Source of the DNA: Apostichopus parvimensis
Lineage: Eukaryota > Echinodermata > Holothuroidea > Aspidochirotida > Stichopodidae
Length of the DNA: 39,206 nt
Reading direction: 5' to 3'
Assembly: GCA_000934455.1 (NCBI GenBank)
Contig: KN882932.1
Coordinates: 93,311-132,516, forward strand
Shown: positions 12,282 through 23,136 of the stretch, piece by piece
Numbering within the stretch: position 1 is the stretch's first letter
Layout of the letters: the number at the start of each line of letters is the position of its first letter
Program-made: the position numbers and the translations under genes
Notes under the pieces: generated by a model
Seen by the model: only the letters and a program-made list of their open reading frames with translations
Told to the model about the DNA's origin: nothing
Database searches by the model: none

Positions 12282-12287
12282 AAAAAA
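12282..12287 (-). terminator. Pol III-type T6 terminator after the tRNA-like sequence
   Basis: On the minus strand, TTTTTT follows the end of the 12293-12365 tRNA-like sequence by about 5 nt. With the internal A and B boxes this makes a complete Pol III transcription unit. On the + strand it reads GAAAAAAC. Confidence 0.5.
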
Positions 12288-12292
12288 CTTCT

Positions 12293-12365
12293 AGCCTCCA
12301 CCGGGATTCGAACCCAGGCCTCCCGCTTTATATGCAGACACCCAAACCACTAGGCTATGGACGCT
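12293..12365 (-). tRNA. tRNA-like sequence (pseudo-tRNA or short tRNA-SINE), anticodon-position ATA
   Basis: The 73-nt cloverleaf on the minus strand has acceptor halves AGCGTCC and GGAGGCT pairing at 6 of 7. The A box TAGCCTAGTGG is at 12347-12357. The anticodon stem is TCTGC/GCGGG around a 7-nt loop, ATATAAA, with T at position 33. The T arm is CTGGG-TTCGAAT-CCCGG, with B box GGTTCGAATCC at 12304-12314. Defects are one acceptor mismatch, one D-stem mismatch, a bulged T before the 3' acceptor half and no expected T at position 8. An ATA anticodon would read Tyr UAU, but normal tRNA-Tyr uses GTA, so a functional tRNA-Tyr is unlikely. I regard it as a pseudo-tRNA or SINE head. Confidence 0.55.
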
Positions 12366-12433
12366 GATTGTATGTCCACAGATTCGAAACCGGTAGGGAA
12401 GGTCGTAATTCCACTGTAGGCGTATATATATAT

Positions 12434-12483
12434 NNNNNNNNNNNNNNNNNNNNNNNNNNNNNNNNNNNNNNNNNNNNNNNNNN
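12434..12483. other. Assembly gap (50 N)
   Basis: Fifty undetermined bases follow (TA)n. The round size suggests a placeholder, so the true length is unknown. It lies about 70 bp upstream, on the minus strand, of the tRNA-like sequence. Confidence 0.98.
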
Positions 12484-13988
12484 GTTAACATTAAACAGAA
12501 ACTCTGAGGGACCCAAAAGTTGTCTGCATGCAGCTAGCTTGAAGTCAGAAGGTTAGATATTTGCTTATTTTGGCCATGCTGTATTACTTATGACTATTAC
12601 TTCTAGTAGTGTTGTTGGAAAATTAAATATTAAAACATCAAATAATGCATGGGGTCAATTTACTGGAAATCTTTTGATTCCTTTTTAAAAGTAGAAATCC
12701 AGCAGCAAACATCGATATATTTGAGGGACCAAAATTGTTCTCATTTGGATGACTTCTTGCTTTATCATCATGTTAGTAACTGTTATACTGGATGGTGTAG
12801 TCACTGACTTGACAGTTTCCCTAATTACTGTACATATCCTTGTATACTAAATTAGACACATGGTTACACTATATGTTGCAGTGGATGGTAACCATTTGAG
12901 TACCTTATAAATACATATTGGCTTCGATTGAAAGAAAGGACCACTAAATGTTCAAGCTTCAGCTTCATATATAATTAGAAACATGCATACTGCGAATACT
13001 AACACATTAATGAACCAAGGACACATTCAAAAGCACTCAAAACATTTCAAAGTTGTCTTTAAATAAAAAAAATACCGTCACTGAAAACCGGCCCCAAGCT
13101 TTTAAAAGCTGACGTGGGGACAATCATCACATGAAACCAATTTTTTGAGAAATGGCAACCTTGATCTCATTCATTCACTTGTACATTAATCCTAAGTTAT
13201 GGATGAATGTTTTATTGTGTCTGAATTCCACATGTTGTAATTTATAGGGATATAAAATGAAGATCACAAGAGCAATAGGGGTGGGGGGGGGGGATCTTGT
13301 CATACTTACGGCTGGAATTGAAAAGGACCACTAAACTTTTTGTTTAGTCACCTTTATAATAAAAATTATCACTGAAAACTGGCCCCAACTTAAACTGACA
13401 TTGAAACGTTATCACATGAAGTTGAAGTGCATACTCCTCCTGCAGATTGTAATAAATCAACTTGGAGTCGGAAAAAAAGGTTGCATGTTATGTCCGGAAT
13501 GTTATCTCTGCCAATAAGTCATTTCTAAAAATGCAACACTGAAGTTTGACAGAATGTATGTGTAAGTAATGCAATGTCCAGTACTGTTATTGTATGGAAA
13601 TTGCAAAATGGAAATATGACCCAGGTTTCTTGTTTTGTTTTTTGTAGTCGTACCTGTTGGGTGGTGATTTATATGTTTTCACTACAAACTGCATTTATTT
13701 GTCTGTATTCATGCGCCGATGCCCAGAGAATGTCGACTTTTAAAATTGGAATGTGCAAGGTCTGAGAGGGAGCTTCAGAAATGATTGTACATTTCATTAG
13801 CTGATCATCTCAACCCAAAGGAAAACGACAAATGTAGTTTCACATAAAACAAAGTCATAGGGAGATAACACGATCTATGTAAAGCCTCATGGATACATAT
13901 GTTTGTTCCACACATTAATACCTGTGTATATAATTTGGGTATTTGCTTCCTACTCTGCCATTTAGAGCTGGTAACTGCATGGTAGTCT
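12484..13988. other. Intronic stretch without recognised features
   Basis: A G-run (GGGGTGGGGGGGGGGG) occurs at about 13277-13293. Otherwise AT-rich, with no coding or RNA feature. The words CACTGAAAAC(C/T)GGCCCCAA (about 13080 and 13371) and AAAGGACCACTAAA (about 12935 and 13322) each occur twice in the same order, pointing to an old duplication about 290-390 bp apart. Confidence 0.45.
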
Positions 13989-13992
13989 TTAA
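13989..13992. repeat. TTAA target-site duplication, left
   Basis: TTAA abutting the left end of the MITE; its partner is at 14353-14356. Confidence 0.75.
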
Positions 13993-14352
13993 AGGCATTG
14001 AAGACTCGCCCCAAACCGCTTGCGGCCATCTGAAAAAGTTAACTTTCAGTTGCTTGCAAGTGACGTTTAGTTCGTGTAGCTACAAAATGCAGACAGTAAT
14101 GAAATGTGATACCTTGTTATCTTTAGCTGGACCTGAGTTGCCCATCGCTTTTTCGTTTGTACACTGTGCTGTGGGTATTGACCGCAGCTGTATGTACTGA
14201 CTGTACACTAGTGTCTAATTACCAAAGGTAGCAAGTTGTGTGTGTATTTTCTGGGATCGATGGTGGTGTCTAACACTTCTGTTACACCTCATTCGAAACT
14301 AGGTCAAATTACCGGCATTAGACATTTCTTTTTGCGCGAGTCTTCACACCCT
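13993..14352 (+). mobile_element. TTAA-flanked MITE (piggyBac-like ends), copy 1
   Basis: This 360-bp non-autonomous DNA element has terminal inverted repeats AGGCATTGAAGACTCGC at 13993 and the complement of AGGGTGTGAAGACTCGC at the right end. Both sides carry TTAA (13989-13992 and 14353-14356), the target duplication typical of piggyBac-type transposons. A second copy in the opposite orientation lies at 21839-22192. It has no transposase. A short open frame inside (IEDSPQTA.., HLKKLTF..) follows the element, not a gene. Confidence 0.88.
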
Positions 14353-14356
14353 TTAA
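14353..14356. repeat. TTAA target-site duplication, right
   Basis: TTAA abutting the right end of the MITE; its partner is at 13989-13992. Confidence 0.75.
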
Positions 14357-17300
14357 ATTTACCTGCATTTACTAACTAAAACACATAGCTCTCCCAGCCT
14401 CGCTGGCACTGTTTAACCTGAGATTTGACTTTAAGAAGTTTGATTGAACAAATATATTTTCATATTTACTATACCGATAGGATCTACAAAAAGGAAGTTA
14501 ACCTAAAATTCTTTAATTTTGCAACAAATATGTCAACTAGTCTTCTAACACTGTGCTATATGTACCTCCCATTGGTGATTATATAGTCACACATATTCGC
14601 ACCATATAGCACTTAATTGCATTCAATTCTACCACTTGCAGAATTGGTGACGCTTTAGTCAGAATCTCTGAACAGAAGGCAGCGGATATATATCGACGAG
14701 TAGAAGTTAGGTGATAGGAGATGTATGGCTTTGCCCCGACATGTCGGCAGCATTAATATCCCATTTAACTGAAGGATTGTGCATGGATGGAGAATATAAA
14801 CATCCATTTTTACCTTTCTGTCCAGATTCATAATCAGCTTATAAAAGATGCTTCAGGGGACATATATAATACATATTATCGCAAGAACTATACTCGACTC
14901 CAATCCACTTGTCACTCCACATTTATCAAGGGATGATGCATCCTTGAAGCTGTCAAATACAGTAGTTTCACCATCAGAGATCTTTAACGTGTCACTGGTG
15001 GCATTCTGCGACAGAGAGAGAAGAAAAAACGAGACAAATAATTGAGTACAAACAGAGGGGATACCTTTAATATGTGACGTACGTAGGACATCCTTAATAC
15101 TGTACTGTATCATACGTCTTCTTATTGGAAGCCGCCGAACCATTCCCAGCCAGCCGGAAGGTGCATGACCCGAAAATGGTAGCCTTAACTCAAAACATCA
15201 GTGACTACAACACTTCAATTAAATTACTGCAGAGAATCTGGGTCTGATATCTTTAATTGTTGAACTTTTCTGTCAATTGACTGCGTTGCCAACTAAAGAG
15301 GTTGGAATTGGAGCGATGGACGATATTTGCCCACAGTTATGATAAGATCGTTTAAGAAAACAGTTTGGCTGTATGATAACCCTGGGGTAATGTAACCTGA
15401 TGGTATATATATATATACAACTACAGGCTAAAGGGAAAGGCTAAATCGTACCGCATGATTAAGAAACGAAATGCTTCAGTCTGGTCAACTGGATATAACT
15501 TTGTTACGTCCCCTGTTTATCTCTGTTTGATCGTTTCTTCAAGGTAGTAGTTAATGTGAAGTATAAATGCTTTAGTGTGTGTTTTTTCCATGGTTAACTC
15601 TTGATACCAGAAAGTATAGGTTAATTGTGTTATTAACAACTCTGTTATGTAATAGCTACGTAGATTGTTTTTCTTCAAACTTTAATTAAAAGATATTCCA
15701 CAGAACCTTGAAGAGGAATTTGTATGTATAGGGAGAAAGTGATAGATTTACTTTACTTTTTTGCTTAAACTGTCTCCTCACAACATCAGTACTGCAATCA
15801 AAAGTTATTCCATGTTGAATTGAATATTGAGGAATGTACATAGTGTAAGAAAGTGAGCTATACACATGCATTATGTTTGGATGCATTTTGATGGTTTCAT
15901 ATTGCTGTAGATAATAATTTGAAATATTGTAAGTGAAAATGGTGTTAAAGATGGGTTACAAGCAGATTTGGGTCTCACCATATTATACCATAAAGAGACA
16001 AAATTGTGGGATATTCTTAAATTTATTACTTACCATATAAAGGTTAGCTATTCTAGCTGTATACTCTACAAAGAAGTACTTGTTTATTTGATATGCCAAA
16101 ACAACACAACTTAGCTCTGCTGTGTAATATCCTCATAAAATGAGTTTAACATTGGAAGGTGATTGTACCCTGAGTTTACAAGGTAACTATATATACAGGG
16201 ACATAAATTAAAAGTCTGTAACTTATTGGATCCATACTTTATGTACTTATACAGCTGTGAAGTTTTTTACTTAAGTATACAGTTCCAGCTGAAATATTGT
16301 GAATTTATGATCAATATTTATGTGTTTGATGTGAATGTTTGATATTGCACAGATAATCCACCAGTGTTACTTCCCTGTTTATGCGTATCTCTGCCTACTT
16401 ATGATTCATGTATTCATGTATTCATGAGATATATATTCATGATATTCACAAGTCATATACTGATGTAAATTGAAGCATGCAAACAAAAATTACAATATTT
16501 GCTACTTGCAAATATTGACTGATCATCCGACAGGTGTTGATGACGTTTTGAACTGAGGGAAAGTTTATGCAAAAGTAGTGACCAGGCTAATTATATGCTA
16601 AGTAAATTCATTCTTTTAACTATAATGTCCATTTAATTTATACGGCAAATGTTTTCAGAGTGTTTTCATTATATACATAGATAGATCTACTATGCCTTAT
16701 TAACATAAAGGTACACATTTAAATCAATACCAAAATATACTAAATAATATCCTTAATAAATCTAAGTATACTTTACGTATACAAAACAGGAATACAAATC
16801 CTAAATAAACAATAGTATTACATTACTTTTACCTGAAGGAAGCTCACCATTCACATCAAACTTGCTTGATCAATAGATTTCACATTGACATCACTTATAT
16901 GTACACATGTTTTATTACATAATTTGATGAAATCATTCCGTATGATTTGATGTGAGATTCTTTGAAAATAATTATTGACATAATATGGTTTGGAAGGAAA
17001 GAAAGGTAATGCTTTGATCATATTCTGGGACTATATACTCATGAATAGAAATGGTAGTCATGGAAACGTCTGATCATGAAATTTGATGTACTTTCAGTAG
17101 TATGCTACTTCTTAAATGTGATGGATTAATTGGTTATATAAGAAGGTTTGATAATTACTGGTTGATAATTTTAGTTCTGAGTGGATGCATGTCACTCCTA
17201 TGTAAGATATGTTCACCTAATATCTATAGCTGTTTAAATACAGAATTTTTTTCATCGGTCTCCATTCAACAGATGCACTAAAATCTTTCAAGCCTACAAT

Positions 17301-17760
17301 ATATATTAACCTTTAACACTTTCCTCAAAGCCATCAACCTTATGATGAACTGTTGTTTTTAATATTTTCATGATTATTCATGATAAAATAAACATAACAA
17401 ATGAAGATTATAAGACCTAGATTTAGTTTTACATGAATCATGTAAATTTTGGAGGACAACTTTATACTCTTTCAACAAAACAAAATTGTCATAGTATCAA
17501 TGATGTAAACTAATTATAGGAAATGGTGGCTGTACTTGGTAAGTATAATATTTACAGCATAACCATACCTACAGTACAGGGCATGGCCAAATGCTATACA
17601 AAACACGGTGAACTTGAGCTCTAAACAAGTGCAAAGATGTAGTTGTCTACGTAAATATTGTAGGAACTATACATATTATATACGTAGTAGGCCTATTCAA
17701 CGAGAGCTTAAAATTCAGAGGCTTTTGAAATTGCTACACAATGTGAACACTGAATATTCC
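14357..17760. other. Intronic stretch; one dispersed-repeat fragment
   Basis: AT-rich. At 15763-15785 it contains GCTTAAACTGTCTCCTCACA, matching the terminal repeat of the elements at 19277 and 36519. A (TA)n run lies at about 15404-15416 and ATTCATG repeats at about 16406-16440. No coding or RNA feature is supported. Confidence 0.45.
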
Positions 17761-18435
17761 CTGACCTTACACACTCAAATGCACAGACTCTGTATGAATC
17801 TGAAAAAGTGGCAATCTAAAAAAAAAAACGTAGGTCATATTTTGTACCTATTTTTTGTACATTGGCTCTGTAGGCAAAAAATAGTCAAAGGAAAAACAGA
17901 AAGAAAACAGCAGATAAAAAAGGAAATAAAAATGAGAGAGAGTAAAATTATCAGTTTCCAGTCTTTTTCTTTATTGTAGCTGTGACTCTTATTTCCTCTG
18001 ATTATAATTGCCATACAAATTTAGAGGGAGGACATACAAAAACAAGACTTAAAACGAAGGAAATCCAACAAGGCAGAAGGAGTGTTTCTTGCTTATAATG
18101 ATTACCAAATTATCCAAATGCATTTGCAATCTCTAAATTCATAAAATTTAAAAAAACTTACTGACTAATTCCCTGACCTTATACACTCACACAAATGCAC
18201 ATGTATGCAGATCTTTATATAGATCTGAAAATCTGGAAAAAGTGGCAAAATTGAAGAAGAGAGAAAAAAAAAAAAAAACGTAGGTCATTTTTTGTATTAT
18301 CAAATTATCCAAATGCTTTTGCAATCTCTAACTTCATAAAATTTAAAATAATTTACTGAATTATTACCTGACCTTATACACTCACACAAATGTATGCAGA
18401 TCTCTATATAGATCTGAAAATGTGGAAAAAGTGGC

Positions 18436-18476
<41 letters not shown>

Positions 18477-18490
18477 TTTTTTGTACCTCA
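17761..18490 (+). repeat. Tandem array, ~195-bp unit, two full copies plus a partial one
   Basis: CAAATTATCCAAATGC starts units at 18106 and 18301 (period 195). Each unit continues with CAATCTCTAA, CTGACCTTATACACTCACAC, TATGCAGATCT, TATATAGATCTGAAAA, GGAAAAAGTGGCAAAAT and a poly-A run; poly-A is followed by GTAGGTCATTTTTTGTA in the first full unit and by a diverged GGGCAATTTTTTGTA in the second. An earlier partial copy (CTGACCTTACACACTC... to poly-A and GTAGGTCATATTTTGTA) starts at about 17761 and is separated by the 17864-18154 block. Confidence 0.85.
17864..18154 (+). repeat. Dispersed duplication, copy A (~290 bp)
   Basis: Starts GGCTCTGTAGGC at 17864. It shares ordered blocks with 20270-20595: AAAATAGTC, GAAAACAGCAGATAAAAAAG, GAGAGAGTAAAATT, TAATTGC, TTTAGAGGGAGGA, GAAGGAAATCCAACAAGGCA, GTTTCTT and ACCAAATTA(T/C)CCAAATGC. 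Same orientation, about 2.4 kb apart. Confidence 0.85.
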
Positions 18491-18935
18491 AGGTAATATG
18501 CATTGCTAATTTTAGCACTTGTCATTTACTTTTGTTCCAGTTTACGAACTCGTCGCACGTTTTGTTCTATTTTTAATCGTCGAACGTGAGATCTTAAAGT
18601 GTTTTCGACCACTCAAACATATATACGTACACACTGTACGATGGCTGGCAATCAATAAATTGCTTGTAAAATTTGTCGGTATTTTTAAAACCTCGTCATT
18701 CAAGCCACTCACAGACCTCGCGTACGTGGAATACATCATATTCTCTGCATTTTAAAGGACCCAATAATTTGGCAGGCTGCAGATGCATATCCACAAGCTA
18801 CAAATGTAGTGGTACTTAGAAGATCCCTTCAAGAGCCCTTTGACGTCTCTTTGGTGCTAAATATTCAGTTCTACAATTGCATGCTCTTAAGGAGAGCTTT
18901 CGACTGCATTTGTGTACATATCTAGTAATGTAAAG

Positions 18936-18952
18936 CACACACACACACACAA
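18936..18952 (+). repeat. (CA)n microsatellite
   Basis: About eight CA units. Confidence 0.9.
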
Positions 18953-19276
18953 GACAAATAAAAAAAACCCACAATAGAAGCATGAAGCCTCCCCTGTATG
19001 TACTCTATTCGGATAATATTGTGCATTTTTTTACAAGTATCTATGGCCTACTGAAGCAGTCATTGCCGTTGGCCTGTAGGCAGATGACGATGTTTGAAGA
19101 ATTGTAGGGCAGGTTAGCGTGTGTCTTTTGGAGTATGAAACACTCGGCGAAAAAAACTTCTGCACTTCACTAAAACGATTTTTGATGATGCGAAACAATT
19201 ACGTGATCAAAATAATGTCGTGGTGATCGGTGGAGATGTTGGCGGATTAAGAGAGGATTAAGCAAGCATTGACTTT

Positions 19277-19608
19277 GCTTACCTGTCTCCCCACAACTGA
19301 TGTAGAGAGCTTAAACAGGAAACAGTTTTTTTTAAGCTTTTAAAACTTTTTAATTATTCTATAAGTAATAATATTCAACATTTCGTATCCATTTTTCAAA
19401 AATGGGGAGGGGGTGGGAGGGGGGGGAGGATAGTGAGGTCGAGCGGAATTAAGGGTGGGATATGCAGAATTGCGTATTCTGATTTAGGATGAGAAGGAAG
19501 GGCATTGGCCGGAGAAGTTGGTCATAGAGGGGGCACTGTTAAAAAGTTACCAGTTCATTCTGAGCATGGTAGAACAAGGGTGCTTAAGTTGTGGGGTAAC
19601 AGGTAAGC
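19277..19608 (+). mobile_element. TIR element (MITE-like), copy 1
   Basis: The 22-bp inverted ends are GCTTACCTGTCTCCCCACAA plus CT at 19277-19298, and the complement of AGTTGTGGGGTAACAGGTAA plus GC at 19587-19608, with two mismatches. The right half (19487-19608), read on the minus strand, aligns with 36519-36655: TTCTACC, TTTTAACA, CCCTC, TGACC, CAATGCCCT and CTCAT appear in the same order. No clear target duplication and no transposase are seen. A G4 tract lies inside. Confidence 0.75.
19404..19429 (+). other. G-quadruplex motif, + strand
   Basis: G-runs of 4, 5, 3, 8 and 2 separated by single A or T. With four tracts of at least three G and 1-nt loops, a parallel G4 is expected in the DNA and in the intronic RNA. 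It lies within the TIR element. Confidence 0.75.
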
Positions 19609-19674
19609 TCGTCACTCGTAAATATCCAAACTAGTAAGTTTTGGAAAATATATGCAGAATTGCTCATTCTGATT
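19461..19674 (+). repeat. Direct repeat of a 24-bp word, 190 bp apart
   Basis: TATGCAGAATTGCGTATTCT plus GATT at 19461-19484 and TATGCAGAATTGCTCATTCT plus GATT at 19651-19674. One copy is inside and one just outside the TIR element. Confidence 0.7.
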
Positions 19675-20269
19675 ATCAGTGACTTAAAATGTGTTTTGAT
19701 TTTGTCAGTAGGGGCAATTGCCCTCTGGAAATTTTTATATAGTCCCAAACTTACACCTTTTTTTTTTTATTTTAATTTTAATTTATTTTTAGCCATAGAT
19801 TAATTCTCACCAGCAACTAATTCCTATAGTCTTTTCTAGAGAAATACCATTGCAATCTGTGAATTGCAAAATAACTTTATATTAATCTGTAGTTTTGATT
19901 GTATTGCTTCTCATTGTAACTACTCTCCTGTTTAAGCTCAACATATATCTGATTGTACCATCATATGACCCTTCCTGTTCAAACTGCATGTATGCAGCAC
20001 CTAATTGGCTGGTTATTGATGAGATATTGTGTTAGATGACATGTACATCCACCATATATATGTACATGCTGCCAAAACTAAACTTTCTCCACAAAATCCT
20101 CCCCATTACGATATTAGCGGCAGCTTGGATTGACTTTTAAGCCTTCATTGTGTTTGGGTTTAAAATAAATTTTATGTATTCTAGTAGGGTAAAAAAGGGG
20201 GAAAATATGCTTCCATTTTGATGACCAATAAACTAAATTGATATTTAACATTTCAATATAATTTATTCT

Positions 20270-20595
20270 GGCTCCGTAGCCAAAAAAAATAGTCGAAGGA
20301 GAAAGAAAAAGAAAACAGCAGATAAAAAAGTGAATAAAAATGAAAGAGAGAGACCGAGAAAGAGAGAGAGTAAAATTCTCTTTATGTCTTTATTATAGCT
20401 GTATCCAAAGTGACTTTTATTTCCTCCGGTCATAATTGCGGAGCAAATTTTTAGAGGGAGGATGCACGAGAAGAAGAAGAAGAAGAAGAAATATGAAGGA
20501 AATCCAACAAGGCAGAAGGAATGTTTCTTACTGATAATGATTACCAAATTACCCAAATGCATTTGCAATTTCTAGATTCATAAAAATTTTAACCA
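20270..20595 (+). repeat. Dispersed duplication, copy B (~325 bp)
   Basis: Direct-repeat partner of 17864-18154. It starts GGCTCCGTAGCC and ends after CATTTGCAATTTCTAGATTC. It carries extra (GA)n at 20342-20368 and (GAA)n at 20470-20491, absent or shorter in copy A, so microsatellite growth followed the duplication. Confidence 0.85.
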
Positions 20596-21838
20596 AAAAA
20601 TCAGCCTCATGAAAAAAGAAGCAAGTTGTGTAGATGCATGCCTTCCTGGGGAGTAATCAGGCTAAATAGCTGCCATGACGTGGGTGACGTCAATGGAGGT
20701 GGCTGGGATGTTACACATGAAAGGCCGCACATTTTTTCGCTGCACATTGTGCACGGATCGGTTCATATATCGCAGATATTTGCATTCATGGGAACTTTTT
20801 AAATGGTCTGCGAATCAACCCAGGGGGCTTTTCTCGGAATGGAATGGAATGGGAAAGAGAAACAGAAAGAATTTATAATTTTTTTTTTTTTTTCAAAAGA
20901 GATGTGTTTGTGTCTGTGTCTGTGCTGAGTGCAATTGTGTCTGACTACGAAATGAGATGTCTTTGGAAGTATGCATGTGCAGTTTGTGTACGGTATGAAT
21001 TAGATTGGGTGATGTACTTTAAGAAATAAAAGAAGAAAATTTTTTGTGCTGGAATATATATGCTTCAAAGTATATATTCTGATTCTAATATATTATACAG
21101 TACTCTTTGCATCTTTAGTATATATAAGTCAAACATTTTAATATGCTAAAAAATGCTTAAAGTTTTGAAAGGGAATTTTCCTGCTGGTTCTGAAGGGTCC
21201 AGATTATTCCCAGACATAATTAGTCTTAAACTAGACTATTGTCTATAATTAGGGAAAAATCCTCTGATCATGATCGACTATAGTGGAGATTTAAGAGACA
21301 ATTGACGATCAAGTAATGATCATTTAACATCTAGCATATCTGTGGGCTATACTGAAGACCATATGACATGATTCTGGTCACAATAAGTTGCTATTAAGGA
21401 CAATGACCTGCTGGGATTGATTGTGTGCAGTTTTTGCTAACAGAGTTAATACAATTTGATGACCTAATAATTCAGAAAAGTACCAAAAATCCAGTCATGA
21501 ATATTAAATATTAACCTCTGGTTAATTGTGTTGGATTATAACCAGCCACCCCTGAGAAATCTTTGCAGTCCTGTATAAGATAACGAGTCTCTTCATTACT
21601 TTGCAGTGCAAATTGAATTTGCACAAATTAGCTAAAGCAATTTTTAGCCTGTTCCAAGGACGGCTCTGTGTGCTGTATGTACTTCAGTATAAGCTATATG
21701 TGTGCATTTTCCGAGTTGACCATATAATTTGAGGATGGAAATTAGGTAATTTGTTTTTAAATCAGGTTGTACATAGGTCCACTTTCTACAGTCTGACACT
21801 CTGTGACTGGACTTGAGTCCTAAAGTTTTCCTCCTTAA
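20596..21838. other. Intronic stretch without further features
   Basis: Apart from the CRE-like pair and a poly-T run at 20880-20893, no feature is supported. Confidence 0.4.
20676..20692 (+). promoter_or_regulatory. Candidate CRE pair (CREB/ATF-type sites)
   Basis: TGACGTGG at 20676 and the full palindromic CRE TGACGTCA at 20685 are spaced nine bases apart, in a patch poor in repeats. The motif match is clear. Function is inferred only, and an isolated 8-mer could be chance. Confidence 0.3.
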
Positions 21839-22192
21839 AGGCATTGAAGACTCGCGCACAAAGAAACTTCTCATGCCGGTAATCTGACCTAGTTTTGAAT
21901 GAGATGTAACAGAAGTGTTAGACACCACCATCGATCCCAGAAAATACACACACAGCTTGCTACCGTCGGTAATTAGAGACTAGTGTACAGTCAGTACATA
22001 CAGCTACAGTCAATACCCACAACACAGTGTACATAGCAGCGATGGACATCTCAGGTCTAGTTAAAAGATAACAAGGTATCACGTTTCATTACTGTCTGCA
22101 TTTTGTAGCGACATGAAAACAACTTCACTTGCAAGCAACGGAAAGTTAACTTTTTCAGATGGCGGTACGCGGTTTGGGGCGAGTCTTCAATG
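21839..22192 (-). mobile_element. TTAA-flanked MITE, copy 2 (inverted relative to copy 1)
   Basis: Starts AGGCATTGAAGACTCGCG directly after TTAA (21835-21838). It ends with GCGAGTCTTCAATG, the complement of the same terminal repeat. The interior aligns with the reverse complement of 13993-14352 along its full length: ATCGATCCCAGAAAATACAC, ACTAGTGTACAGTCAGTACA and AAAGTTAACTTTTTCAGATG. The last few bases of the right end and the right TTAA are lost (AAAGTAAA instead of CCTTTAA). Confidence 0.87.
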
Positions 22193-22736
22193 AAAGTAAA
22201 TTTCTGCCTAAAGATTTCTGTCTTCAGCTGACTGTGAGTAAGATTATTGAAAAGTAGAAATGAGGCAGAACCCCAACCACCATTATCAGTCTGTGTGATA
22301 GAGGTGACTATCATGAACAACTTCCCCTATTAACAGCCATGGAAAATCTTATTCCATTTAGGAGCTATCACGGATTAAATGTGGACTTCACACGGCACAA
22401 GGTTGAAGACTTGTTCAAGTCAAAAAATTACATCATTCAGCCATACGTGATTGGATATCTAAATGTTTCATTTCTTTATTTATTGCAATGTTATATTCCG
22501 TAGATTTGGAGATGGGCTTTGCAAATGCTGAATCTAAAATATTGAAGGCTCTTAATACACTGTCTAGCGTTGACATCGGTTTTGGTGTCGACAATATGAA
22601 CATTCTACCTCGAAAATATAAAGAGCAAAAAAACAGAGAGAAATTGGTAAAAGGTTTCAGAATCTATAGTGGCACCATGACATCACAGATGTACAAAATG
22701 ACAGCTCTCAGATACAAGACATTTTAAGTAGGAGAT
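22193..22736. other. Intronic stretch between two MITEs
   Basis: Contains a stop-free frame on + at 22488-22727 whose peptide (..ESKILKALNTLSS.., ..RKYKEQKNREKL..) looks moderately protein-like but matches no family I know and has no splice context. Left unannotated as coding. Confidence 0.35.
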
Positions 22737-22744
22737 ATCCCAAA
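22737..22744. repeat. 8-bp target-site duplication, left (ATCCCAAA)
   Basis: Identical to 23137-23144 on the other side of the hAT-type MITE. Confidence 0.9.
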
Positions 22745-23136
22745 CAGTGGCGGAGCGTCCATACAGTCAGGGGGGGCGAAGGCCCTCCCTGACGGACTCA
22801 AATGGAATGCTGGCGCCCTTTTCAGCTTTTTACCACTTTTTACTTATTCGCGATTATTGACTTTTTTATTGCCCTTTCATCTACCTATTGACATTTGTCA
22901 CATTTTGTTGGTGTAATTTTCTGACAAAATGCTCTAACAGCTATTTATTCTTCGTTTATCTGCAAATTAGCAAGGCTCGGATAGGGTCATTTCCCGCAAT
23001 CTAGGGAGTATCTATACTCCTAAAATTTTTGTACGCTCCGCGCCAACCTGTGGTGGCGCTCCGCTTAGATAGTGTCGAAAGCACCCCTACAGACCATTCT
23101 CGCCCCCCTTGACCAATACCCCTAGCTCCGCCACTG
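22745..23136. mobile_element. hAT-type MITE with perfect 8-bp target duplication
   Basis: This 392-bp element has inverted ends CAGTGGCGGAGC and GCTCCGCCACTG. It is flanked on both sides by ATCCCAAA (22737-22744 and 23137-23144), a perfect 8-bp duplication as made by hAT transposases. A CAGTGGCGG end is typical of hAT non-autonomous elements. Sub-terminal stretches are GC-rich and also complementary (GGGGGGGCGAAGG against CGCCCCCCTTG). It has no transposase, so it needs a source elsewhere in the genome. The intact duplication suggests a fairly young insertion. Confidence 0.92.

Noticed and set aside
13943..14200. Open frame with IEDSPQTA..HLKKLTF, also seen at 22057-22320
   Set aside because: The similarity exists because both lie in copies of the same non-coding MITE. 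There is no transposase domain and the frame crosses element borders.
22488..22727. 79-codon frame next to the hAT MITE as a possible gene interrupted by the insertion
   Set aside because: The frame stops before the element, and the rejoined flank shows no continuing coding sequence or known domain.
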